64,000 nucleotides of DNA, taken from NCBI GenBank assembly GCA_039969355.1, contig JBDVOA010000032.1, forward strand, positions 1-64,000, in the 5' to 3' direction. The position numbers and the translations under genes were made by a program. Shown here in pieces: positions 36,663 to 44,409 of the stretch. This stretch comes from JL08 sp039969355 (GTDB lineage Bacteria; Pseudomonadota; Alphaproteobacteria; Rhodobacterales; Rhodobacteraceae). The notes under the pieces are model-generated. The model was not told the origin of the DNA and did no database searches. It saw nothing but the letters and a program-made list of their open reading frames with translations. Within the stretch, counting starts at the first letter, position 1. The number at the start of each line of letters is the position of its first letter.

Positions 36663-36688
36663 AAAAAGCGGCCCACCTTTGGACCGCT
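36663..36688 (-). terminator. Terminator-like hairpin in the gcrA leader
   Basis: Read on the minus strand, AGCGGTCC (36688-36681) pairs with GGGCCGCT (36674-36667; one mismatch) around a 6-base loop and is followed directly by TTTTT (36667-36663). The hairpin ends only about 16 bases before the gcrA ATG and just before its AGGAA ribosome site. No minus-strand gene lies upstream that would need terminating, so it may attenuate gcrA or end a small RNA. Confidence 0.6.
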
Positions 36689-36711
36689 CCTACAGTTCTT
36701 ATCAGCGCCCT

Positions 36712-36739
36712 ATTCTAATCACTGTACCGCGAGTTACAA
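36712..36739 (-). promoter_or_regulatory. Sigma-70-like promoter for gcrA
   Basis: On the minus strand TTGTAA (36739-36734) and TAGAAT (36717-36712) are separated by 16 bases, close to the housekeeping consensus. Transcription would begin near 36705 and give a leader of about 58 bases that contains the hairpin described above. Confidence 0.5.
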
Positions 36740-37039
36740 GGCACTACGCGCATCGCCTGAAAAGTAGAGAGCCCCGGGCTTGATCACAATGTATCTTGGG
36801 TAATCTTTATGCCGGTCAGCAGCGCACACTGAATTATTTGCTTTTCTGTTTCGTGTCGCTGCGCTAAACGAGAGTCATGATCAAATGCATCCATATCTTG
36901 CGCCTCCGACGCCGAAGCATCCGCGCCTAACCAGCACGCCCGATCACCCCTGTTTGCTTGCCAGCAGATACTTTTCCATAAATATTGACGAAACTGCCTG
37001 CGCGTTGCGCCGGGCCCGGCTCTCAAAGAAAGATCACCA
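36740..37039. other. gcrA-argD divergent spacer
   Basis: No gene is evident. It holds a 12-bp perfect palindrome gccgggcccggc (37009-37020) just before the argD start, and a related agccccgggct near 36770-36780. The flanks gagagcc...cgggc and the inverse ...cccggctctc form a loose inverted repeat about 240 bases apart. TTGACG at 36985-36990 could be a -35 element for argD, but I see no good matching -10. Confidence 0.35.
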
Positions 37040-38218
37040 ATGATCCCTTCCATCTTGCCGACATATAATCGCGCACCTCTGACCTTCAAGCACGGCTCCG
37101 GTTCGTGGCTGGTTGAGGAGGACGGGCGTCGTTTCCTTGATATGGGGGCCGGGATTGCAGTGAATGCGCTGGGCCATGCCCATCCGGTATTGGTGCAGGC
37201 GCTAACAGACCAGGCGCAAAAGCTGTGGCATACGGCAAACCTTTACGAGATCCCCAACCAACAGGCGCTCGCAGATAAGCTGGTAGCGCACACCTTTGCC
37301 GACACCGTGTTCTTTACCAATTCGGGCACCGAAGCTTGCGAACTGGCGATAAAGATGGCGCGTAAATACTGGTCTGAAAAGGGCCATCCGGAACGTGTCG
37401 ATATCATCGCTTTTGATGGGTCTTTTCACGGACGCTCGTCCGGTGGAATTGCGGCGGCTGGTTCAGAGAAAATGACCAAAGGCTTTGGCCCGCTCCTGCC
37501 GGGGTTCATCCATTTGGATTGGGGAGATCACGATGCAGTGGCATCCGCTGTTTCCGATACGACCGCCGCAATTCTTGTCGAACCCGTTCAGGGAGAGGGG
37601 GGAATTCGCCCTTTGCCGGATCAATGCCTCAAAGGACTGCGCGATCTCTGCGACCAGCACGGCATATTGTTGATCCTTGACGAAGTGCAATGCGGGGCCG
37701 GGCGTACAGGAAAGCTATTTGCCCATGAATGGGCTGGAATCGAACCCGATATCATGATGGCTGCAAAGGGCATTGGTGGGGGGTTTCCCTTGGGTGCGTT
37801 GTTGGCCACGGAAAATGCGGCCTCTGGTATGACTGCGGGAACACATGGTTCAACATATGGTGGGAACCCACTCGCTTGCGCAGTGGGGTGCGCCGTGATC
37901 GATATAATCTCAGATCCGGATTTTTTGGCTGATGTAAATCGCAAGGCCGGATTTTTGCGGCAGAAACTGGAAGGGCTGGTTGCGGCGCATCCGGATGTGT
38001 TCGACTCTGTGCGCGGATCAGGTTTGATGTTGGGATTGAAATGCAAGGTGCCAAACGCCGACGTCATTCAGGCAGCAATTAGTGAAAATGTTCTCACAGT
38101 CCCGGCCGCAGACAATGTGATCCGTTTGCTGCCTGCGCTCAACATATCCGAAGATGATATGAGCGACGCCGTTGAACGCCTGAGTAGGGCAGCCCATCAC
38201 GTCACGGTGGCCGTCTGA
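37040..38218 (+). CDS. argD: Acetylornithine aminotransferase
   Basis: 392 residues, class III PLP aminotransferase. Key segments are TNSGTEACELAIKMAR, the cofactor-binding LILDEVQCGAGRTG and the Schiff-base lysine in MAAKGIGGGFPLGALL. It transfers the amino group from glutamate to N-acetylglutamate semialdehyde in arginine synthesis and may also serve lysine synthesis. argF follows 52 bases downstream in the same direction, supporting ArgD over other class III enzymes. Confidence 0.94.
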   Translation: MIPSILPTYNRAPLTFKHGSGSWLVEEDGRRFLDMGAGIAVNALGHAHPVLVQALTDQAQKLWHTANLYEIPNQQALADKLVAHTFADTVFFTNSGTEACELAIKMARKYWSEKGHPERVDIIAFDGSFHGRSSGGIAAAGSEKMTKGFGPLLPGFIHLDWGDHDAVASAVSDTTAAILVEPVQGEGGIRPLPDQCLKGLRDLCDQHGILLILDEVQCGAGRTGKLFAHEWAGIEPDIMMAAKGIGGGFPLGALLATENAASGMTAGTHGSTYGGNPLACAVGCAVIDIISDPDFLADVNRKAGFLRQKLEGLVAAHPDVFDSVRGSGLMLGLKCKVPNADVIQAAISENVLTVPAADNVIRLLPALNISEDDMSDAVERLSRAAHHVTVAV

Positions 38219-38270
38219 CGCGACTGCCAGATTGGGCCTCTAATTTCAAACAAAACATAAGTGAACTGAT

Positions 38271-39197
38271 ATGAACCATTTTCTGGATATCAACAGAACT
38301 GATCCCGAAGCATTGCGCTCAATGATTGATAGCGCGGCGGCAATGAAATTGGCGCGCGGTGCTCGTCTCAAGGGCCAGGCCGACGATGAACAGCCGCTGG
38401 CCGGCCATGTCGTTGCGCTCATTTTTGAAAAACCGTCGACCCGAACTCGCGTGTCCTTTGATGTGGGCGTCCGCCAGATGGGTGGAACGACGATGCTCTT
38501 ATCCGGCAATGACATGCAACTGGGGCATGGTGAAACCATTGCGGATACCGCCCGCGTCCTCAGCCGCTATGTCGACTTGATTATGATACGGACTTTTGAC
38601 GAGGCTGTGCTGACAGAAATGGCTGAATATGCGTCAGTGCCGGTAATCAATGGTCTTACGGACAGGACACATCCCTGCCAGATCATGGCCGATATCCTTA
38701 CATTCGAAGAACATCGAGGCCCGATAACGGGCAAAAAGGTGGTCTGGACTGGTGACGGCAATAACGTCTGCACGTCCTTTATCCACGCGGCGGGCCAGTT
38801 CGGATTCGATCTGACTTTCACGGGGCCGCCAACACTTGATCCTGAACAGGAGTTCATTGCTGAAGCTCGCGCCAAAGGCGCGACTATCACAATTGAACGC
38901 GACCCGCTGGTTGCCATGGCCGGGGCTGATCTCGTTGTCGCGGATACCTGGGTTTCGATGCACGATGCCCAATCCGCGCGCGAACGGCGCCATAATCAGC
39001 TTCGGGCTTATCAGGTCAACGAACACTTGATGAGTCATGCCAAACCGGAAGCTCTGTTCATGCACTGTCTGCCAGCCCATCGGGAAGATGAAGCCACTAG
39101 TGCCGTGATGGATGGCCCAAACTCTGTGATCTTCGACGAAGCTGAGAATCGACTTCACGCACAAAAGGCGATTTTGCGCTGGTGCTTGGGTGTGTAA
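38271..39197 (+). CDS. argF: Ornithine carbamoyltransferase
   Basis: 308 residues. Carbamoyl-phosphate-binding FEKPSTRTRVSF, the TDRTHPCQIMAD motif and the ornithine-binding FMHCLPAHREDE identify anabolic ornithine carbamoyltransferase. It forms citrulline from ornithine and carbamoyl phosphate in the cytoplasm. It directly follows argD, giving an argD-argF pair as in many alphaproteobacteria. Confidence 0.96.
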   Translation: MNHFLDINRTDPEALRSMIDSAAAMKLARGARLKGQADDEQPLAGHVVALIFEKPSTRTRVSFDVGVRQMGGTTMLLSGNDMQLGHGETIADTARVLSRYVDLIMIRTFDEAVLTEMAEYASVPVINGLTDRTHPCQIMADILTFEEHRGPITGKKVVWTGDGNNVCTSFIHAAGQFGFDLTFTGPPTLDPEQEFIAEARAKGATITIERDPLVAMAGADLVVADTWVSMHDAQSARERRHNQLRAYQVNEHLMSHAKPEALFMHCLPAHREDEATSAVMDGPNSVIFDEAENRLHAQKAILRWCLGV

Positions 39198-39477
39198 AGC
39201 CGGGACACTGAACCACTTGCTGATTTAATGTGGCAGGTGAGGGCTTCGAGCCCAAAGACGACCTTCGTCAAAAGCGCAGCATATGGCGCAAAGGGCGGAA
39301 ACCGTACCTTTGTTTCGTCCAGCTCCGATGTCGACTGAGCGACAAAACCCGCCATTGCCTTTCTTCCCGTTCGAAAAGGCCCGATGAAATATCAGTAAAC
39401 TAGCAACATGGACATGCTTACATGTGGCTGTTTTATTCTGTCGAAACGAAACTCTTTGACCGATGTGGAACTTTATC

Positions 39478-40101
39478 ATGCTAAAGAAGCTCTCTTTACC
39501 TCTTTTGCTTGCCCCCTTTCCAGCGATCGCCGACATCTCTGACGAAGCGAATGCATGTATTGATGAGTTGAATTTCCGCTTTGGCAACGTGGGTGGAGAG
39601 GTTCTAAATCAGGAGTTCAGCGAAGCCGCAATCATGGTGCGCCTGCGCGATGGCAACGGCATCGAGTATGAGTGCATTGTCTGGTCTGGGCCGGAGGTGG
39701 CTGATCTGAGACGCGTCGGCGACGAAGGGGAAGCAGCGGATGATGGCGGTGGCGCACTGGACGGGGTCGCGACCTTTACAGATGCCGTGTCCGGCGAACA
39801 GCGGGTGGAGTTCGCCGCGGGCGCAAGTGGCACGGCCATGAGTGGTACACTTCAATCCGGCACATCGGTACGTTACATCCTTGGTGCCAGTGATGGGCAG
39901 TTTCTGAGTGTTGATGTCGGATCACACGGCGGAGCGCTTGATTACAAGATATTCAATCCTGATGGTACGGCACTCTTTGATCTGATCTCTTCTGACATGC
40001 CCTACCGGGGACAACTCTGGCAATCGGGCGATCACGTGTTCGAAGTTGTCAACGCTGGAGCGCAGCCGGTGACCTTCGATATTGGTATCGGCATCGAATA
40101 G
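39478..40101 (+). CDS. Exported protein of unknown function with C-terminal beta domain
   Basis: 207 residues from the ATG at 39478, which begins a signal peptide (LKKLSLPLLLAPFPAIADIS). Residues about 20-70 contain two cysteines and could form a small domain. Residues about 110-207 (SGTSVRYILGASDGQFLSV to EVVNAGAQPVTFDIGIGIE) look like the PPC/lysozyme-inhibitor-type beta-sandwich found in periplasmic proteins. No ligand is predicted. An ATG 15 bases upstream is an alternative start. The small lipoprotein gene follows 29 bases later. Confidence 0.65.
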   Translation: MLKKLSLPLLLAPFPAIADISDEANACIDELNFRFGNVGGEVLNQEFSEAAIMVRLRDGNGIEYECIVWSGPEVADLRRVGDEGEAADDGGGALDGVATFTDAVSGEQRVEFAAGASGTAMSGTLQSGTSVRYILGASDGQFLSVDVGSHGGALDYKIFNPDGTALFDLISSDMPYRGQLWQSGDHVFEVVNAGAQPVTFDIGIGIE

Positions 40102-40130
40102 TCCAACAAGTCTAATAACAGGAAACAAAC

Positions 40131-40433
40131 ATGAGGGATTTTGCTCAATTACCAGCCATCTTTGCCGCTCTTAGCCTCGCTGCATGCGATGCAACCAGCC
40201 CATCAACCGAACCCGGTCAACCTGCTGTTGGCAGTTCGGCTGACCTGACAGCGTTCGAGGGTGCGCGTGCCGGCCAAGCTGAAATGGGCATTCAGAACCT
40301 CGGCTATGAGTTGGTCCGTTCCGAAGGTCTTACCTCATTCTGGTCCAACCGAGACACTGGAGCATGTGCGCGGATTACGACTGCGGATGGTCGCTACTCC
40401 GACGTCACAATGTTGGCAGCGGAGGACTGCTGA
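40131..40433 (+). CDS. Small lipoprotein, unknown function
   Basis: 100 residues. The signal peptide ends in the lipobox LAAC (AIFAALSLAACDAT), so the mature protein of about 80 residues should be lipid-anchored. Two further cysteines (GACARI and AAEDC) could form a disulphide in the periplasm. AGGAA precedes the ATG. It probably shares a transcript with the exported protein gene just upstream. No family recognised. Confidence 0.7.
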   Translation: MRDFAQLPAIFAALSLAACDATSPSTEPGQPAVGSSADLTAFEGARAGQAEMGIQNLGYELVRSEGLTSFWSNRDTGACARITTADGRYSDVTMLAAEDC

Positions 40434-40619
40434 TGGGTTGAAGCCTGTCGCATGGCGGCGGCCCATTCTGAGACCATTTTTGCGAGGTTGGTAATGGCCT
40501 TTCCCACAATGGTATGAAAATCAGGACCCAATGGTTTCCAGATCTGTTCGGGTCGGCGGCCCTATTGTGTTTTACGTATCGTGCCGCCAAGCTCCGCCGT
40601 GACGATCACGGGGGTAGTC

Positions 40620-41261
40620 ATGCTTACAATCTGGGGGCGAAAAACATCGTCAAACGTTCAGGCACTTATGTGGTGTATCGCAGAGTTGAGGTTGGAGTGT
40701 GTCCGGCACGACGTAGGGCATCGATTTGGCGGTACTGACACGGACGCATTCAAGGCCATGAACCCCAATCAAACGGTGCCTGTTCTTCAGGACGGGAACG
40801 ATGAGACAATTTGGGAAACAGGAGCCATACTCCGATATCTCGCTATGCGATACGCAGATGGCACTTTCTGGCCGGGGGACGACGCTGCCCGCGCACAGGT
40901 CGACAAATGGGCAGAATGGTCCAAAATAAATATCGCGATTGGCTTCACTGTCCCAGTATTCTGGGCCGTTGTACGGACGCTCCCAAAGGAGCGCGATCAG
41001 GCTGCTATCGAATGCGCTGTCATGGCATTAGAAGACAAAATGCGGATTGCCGATCAAAGGCTTCGTGCGAGCCGTTTTTTGGCGGGTGAGACGTTGACCG
41101 TTGCAGATATTCAGTTTGGGCATGTGCTCTTTCGATACTATGATATTGATATCGAGCGGGCAGAGTTTCCAGCCATACGCGCCTATTACGACAGGCTGGC
41201 TGCTATGCCAAATTACCAAAAGAATGTGATGGTTTCTTATGATGACCTGAGAGCTGTCTAA
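40620..41261 (+). CDS. Glutathione S-transferase family protein
   Basis: 213 residues. The thioredoxin-like N-terminal domain opens MLTIWGRKTSSNVQALMWC with the likely catalytic Ser of beta/theta-like transferases, keeps the cis-Pro in NQTVPVLQDG and the glutathione-binding WETGAILRYL. The C-terminal helical domain contains the conserved LTVADIQFG. Cytoplasmic detoxification or dehalogenation of an unknown electrophile is expected. ATG at 40620 follows GGGGG and begins the fold correctly; the open frame from 40581 is too long. Confidence 0.88.
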   Translation: MLTIWGRKTSSNVQALMWCIAELRLECVRHDVGHRFGGTDTDAFKAMNPNQTVPVLQDGNDETIWETGAILRYLAMRYADGTFWPGDDAARAQVDKWAEWSKINIAIGFTVPVFWAVVRTLPKERDQAAIECAVMALEDKMRIADQRLRASRFLAGETLTVADIQFGHVLFRYYDIDIERAEFPAIRAYYDRLAAMPNYQKNVMVSYDDLRAV

Positions 41262-41342
41262 GGTCACTCAGGAGCAACCGGCTTGCACGCCCTTTGCGTT
41301 AGGGTCAGGTTGAAGACAAGCAAATTGGATGGAGGCTGCCAG

Positions 41343-42743
41343 ATGGCGCAGGCAGATATCGGACTCTATGGATTGGGAACCATGGGTAGCGCTTTGGCGC
41401 TTAATCTGGCGGACCACGGCTTTACCGTCGCGGTTACCAATCGGGAAAGTAGCTGGATCAGCAATTTCGTAGATGAGTCTGGACCCTTGGCTGACCTCCT
41501 AATCCCCGCCAACACATTGCGGGACATTGTTGACAGCCTCGCACCGCCGCGCACAATCCTGTTTATGATACCCTCTGGGGCGCCGATGGATGCGATGATC
41601 AAACAGATCACTCCATTGCTGGCTAATGGCGACACAATCATCGACGGCGGTAATGCTGATTTTAGGGCAACGCGTGCCCGAACAAAGGCATTGGCCAAAT
41701 CGGGCCTACATTTTGTCGGGATGGGCGTATCGGGTGGCGAAGAGGGTGCGCGCAATGGCCCCTCGATGATGATTGGCGGCAGCCTTGAAAGCTGGTCTCG
41801 GTTCAAACCCATGGCCGAAGCAATTGCCGCGAAATACAAGGGTGACCCGTGCGTCGCACATGTCGGCACCGATGGCGCCGGGCATTTCGTTAAGACTGTT
41901 CACAACGGCATCGAATATGCGGACATGCAGATGATTGCAGAGGTCTATGGAATTCTGCGCGATGGGCGGGGGTGGAATGCACACGAGATCGGCGTACTTC
42001 TGGAAGGTTGGAACACCGGGCCGTTGCAGTCCTATCTTGTCGAAATCTCTGCGCGCGCCCTGCAAACAACCGATCCTGAAACCGGTCATCCGATGGTAGA
42101 TGTGATCATGGACAAAGCCGGCCAAAAGGGCACTGGCCGTTGGACCGTGATTGAGGCGTTGAAGCTTGGTCAATCTGCCAGTTCCATAGAAGCCGCTATT
42201 GCCGCGCGGTCGTGGTCTTCGGAAAAGAAGGCGCGCTACGCGGCAGAGACTCTGTTGACAAAAGACCCGCAACCTTCGGAACCGCCTTCGGAGAGTGACT
42301 TGGAACAGGCACTTCTGGCGGGGCGGATAGTGTCGCATGCGCAGGGATTCCGGATATTGCAGGCGGCGTCTGATGAGTACAACTGGGCCCTTGATCTAAG
42401 TCGTATCGCTGAGATTTGGCGCGCCGGATGTATCATACGCTCTTCGCTGCTGGATGATTTTTCCGTTGCGCTACATGGTACTATGCCCTTTGGTCACATG
42501 ATCCTTACGCCTGCGATGCGAGAATTCCTGGTGCGGTCAATTGGGCCTTTGCGCAGAGTTGTCGCGGCTGCGGTTTGTAGGGGTATCCCGGTGCCGTCCC
42601 TTAGCGGCGCGCTATGCTGGCATGATAGCCTGTGTCGTGCGCGCGGCAGCACTAATCTCATTCAAGCGCAGCGCGATTTATTTGGCGCACATGGATTTGA
42701 GCGACTGGATGCGGATGGTAAACACCATGGAAAGTGGTCGTAG
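41343..42743 (+). CDS. gnd: 6-phosphogluconate dehydrogenase, decarboxylating
   Basis: 466 residues, the full-length form. NADP-binding LYGLGTMGSALALN, catalytic-Lys segment GHFVKTVHNGIEYADMQMI, GMGVSGGEEGARNGPSMM and the C-terminal HGFERLDADGKHHGKW are all diagnostic. It oxidises 6-phosphogluconate to ribulose 5-phosphate and CO2. It is notable beside an Entner-Doudoroff edd gene 20 kb away, since many roseobacters rely on edd/eda. ATG at 41343 follows GGAGG by 7 bases; the frame opening at 41283 is longer than the family. Confidence 0.94.
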   Translation: MAQADIGLYGLGTMGSALALNLADHGFTVAVTNRESSWISNFVDESGPLADLLIPANTLRDIVDSLAPPRTILFMIPSGAPMDAMIKQITPLLANGDTIIDGGNADFRATRARTKALAKSGLHFVGMGVSGGEEGARNGPSMMIGGSLESWSRFKPMAEAIAAKYKGDPCVAHVGTDGAGHFVKTVHNGIEYADMQMIAEVYGILRDGRGWNAHEIGVLLEGWNTGPLQSYLVEISARALQTTDPETGHPMVDVIMDKAGQKGTGRWTVIEALKLGQSASSIEAAIAARSWSSEKKARYAAETLLTKDPQPSEPPSESDLEQALLAGRIVSHAQGFRILQAASDEYNWALDLSRIAEIWRAGCIIRSSLLDDFSVALHGTMPFGHMILTPAMREFLVRSIGPLRRVVAAAVCRGIPVPSLSGALCWHDSLCRARGSTNLIQAQRDLFGAHGFERLDADGKHHGKWS

Positions 42744-43179
42744 TGCCGACTACAAGGGGACTGCAACTCAGGACGTCACAACGACCATGAGAACTGTCAG
42801 GATGGCGCTAAAAACAGCCACACATTCCAGAAAGACCAGCCCGGCCATCCAAGGTTGTGGACGGGGGGCTGGCGGTGTCTTGTTTTGGCCCGAAACAATG
42901 GACCGCGGGGAACTGGTCATACGCAAATACCTTACAAAAGAACTCATCAAGCACTTGCTCAGCGTCGTGCATGCAGGTGTTTTCTTTAAGGCGTTTTGCA
43001 GAAACATTTGGGGTTTTGTCGTGAATGAAGCAGCAGGGGCCGAGCCGACTTGGGCACAATGATTGACGCAGGAATGCGATCAGACGCTGGAATAGATATG
43101 GCAATACAGACTAAGTACAGATGAAGCCTCGGGGACCGGCGGTCTTGGGAACAGATTCGAACCCGACAATTGGTGTGAG
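42744..43179. other. Spacer between gnd and the membrane ferredoxin gene
   Basis: No confident gene. Overlapping frames exist on both strands, but the plus-strand frame running out of gnd has no coding character. The one candidate is a short minus-strand membrane ORF given separately. The sequence near 43150 (attcgaacccgac) looks superficially like a tRNA T-arm but does not pair. Confidence 0.4.
42768..42920 (-). CDS. Possible small single-helix membrane protein
   Basis: A 50-residue frame from the ATG at 42920 (AAGG about 10 bases upstream) encodes a polar Pro-rich start (SSPRSIVSGQNKTPPAPRPQ) followed by one strongly hydrophobic helix (AGLVFLECVAVFSAILTVLM) and a short tail. Codons look reasonable for this genome. 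The frame is open to 43007 but the earlier ATG has no ribosome site. Without comparison it remains tentative. Confidence 0.3.
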   Translation of the reverse strand: MTSSPRSIVSGQNKTPPAPRPQPWMAGLVFLECVAVFSAILTVLMVVVTS

Positions 43180-44409
43180 TTGAACCGCTCTAAGGAAACA
43201 ATTTTGACCTACTTATCAAAGATTAACACTCCGGCTACCGCGATGCGCACTGTAAGAATCGTGACTGGGTTGTACCTGCTGGCATTTGTAACAAGTCACT
43301 TGTTGAACCTGAGTCTTGGGTTGATCTCTATTAAAGCGATGGACGCCGCACGCCCATTTCTGTCGGGATTCTGGACGGGTGGCGTAGGCGGGCTTGTTTT
43401 GGGCTTGATGTTGGTTGTGCACTACTTGATCGGGTTGTGGACGATCTTTCGAAAACCAGTTCTGAATGGAACAACACAGGACATGGTCCAGGTCCTGACC
43501 GGAGTCTTTGTGATTCCAATCATGGCAACTCACGTCATTGGCGTATCAATGCTGGGCAACGTCGGTGTGCATCTAGACTATCAGTCGATCAATCAGTTGT
43601 TTTGGCTTTCCAATCCCGAAATTGGATTGCTTCAGGTAATCCTTGTGTCAGTCGTTTGGGTTCACGGCAGTGCGGGTCTGTTCACATGGTTGCGTTCAAA
43701 ATCGAATGCAGTGGCTGTTCTCCCGTGGTTATATCCGCTGGCTGTTGCCGTTCCTGTTTTGGCTTTGCTGGGGTATGTGCAGGCCGGGCGTGCAGTGCTG
43801 ATCGAGGCGAAAGCAGCGCAAATTGCGGAGGAAACAGGCGCCCATTCGGGAGACGAGGGCGGTGCTGAGCGCTTCACGACAGATGCGTACGATCCTCCGA
43901 TAGAATCGACACAAAACAATGTGCCTGCGCCAGATATCCCATATGCTCTGATTAATTCGGTAACATCCCAGACGATCTGGTGGTCATTGGGTCTGGCGGG
44001 GTTTGTGTTTCTGGCGCGCGGAATGCGTCTCTGGTTTACCAGCGCATCGCGGGTGCGCATCACTCGGGGGGATGCCCGGCCGATTGAAGCATCGAGCGGT
44101 TTGTCGCTGCTGGATGCGTTTCGCGGTGGCGACCAGCCGCACGCCAACCTTTGCTCTGGCCGGGGGCGTTGCGGAACCTGCGCTGTTCGCGTTGTTTCTT
44201 CGGATATTGCATTGCCCGAACCCTCGCCGTTAGAGCGCGCAACTCTTGATCGGATCGGGCACGGACCAGATACTAGGCTTGCCTGCCAGCTTCGGTTGTT
44301 GGGCGGGGGTGCTATAGAGGTCGCGGCGATTTATCCCGCAGATTACTCTTTCAGTGACTCAAAGCCGGGTCGTGACGAAGCCGGCGGCGTGGTTGAGGCA
44401 ATACAATGA
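43180..44409 (+). CDS. SdhC-like membrane anchor fused to a 2Fe-2S ferredoxin domain
   Basis: 409 residues. About six membrane helices with several His residues (FVTSHLLNLS, LVVHYLIGLW, MATHVIGVSM, VVWVHGSAGL) recall the haem-binding SdhC/D fold. A linker and another helix lead to a C-terminal 2Fe-2S domain, C-x5-C-x2-C (CSGRGRCGTC) plus a distal LACQL. From memory, this N-terminal layout occurs in rhizobial class III adenylate cyclases, but no cyclase domain is present. The start is uncertain: TTG at 43180, or TTG at 43204 with AAGGA 7 bases upstream. It overlaps the MscS gene by 4 bases (ATGA). Confidence 0.75.
   Translation: MNRSKETILTYLSKINTPATAMRTVRIVTGLYLLAFVTSHLLNLSLGLISIKAMDAARPFLSGFWTGGVGGLVLGLMLVVHYLIGLWTIFRKPVLNGTTQDMVQVLTGVFVIPIMATHVIGVSMLGNVGVHLDYQSINQLFWLSNPEIGLLQVILVSVVWVHGSAGLFTWLRSKSNAVAVLPWLYPLAVAVPVLALLGYVQAGRAVLIEAKAAQIAEETGAHSGDEGGAERFTTDAYDPPIESTQNNVPAPDIPYALINSVTSQTIWWSLGLAGFVFLARGMRLWFTSASRVRITRGDARPIEASSGLSLLDAFRGGDQPHANLCSGRGRCGTCAVRVVSSDIALPEPSPLERATLDRIGHGPDTRLACQLRLLGGGAIEVAAIYPADYSFSDSKPGRDEAGGVVEAIQ

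Noticed and set aside
42541..43062. 173-codon plus-strand frame overlapping the end of gnd
   Set aside because: Out of frame with gnd, no start signal and no protein character; gnd itself is complete and canonical.
43150..43175. tRNA-like T-arm sequence
   Set aside because: attcgaacccgac resembles a T-arm on one strand but the stem does not pair and no cloverleaf can be formed.
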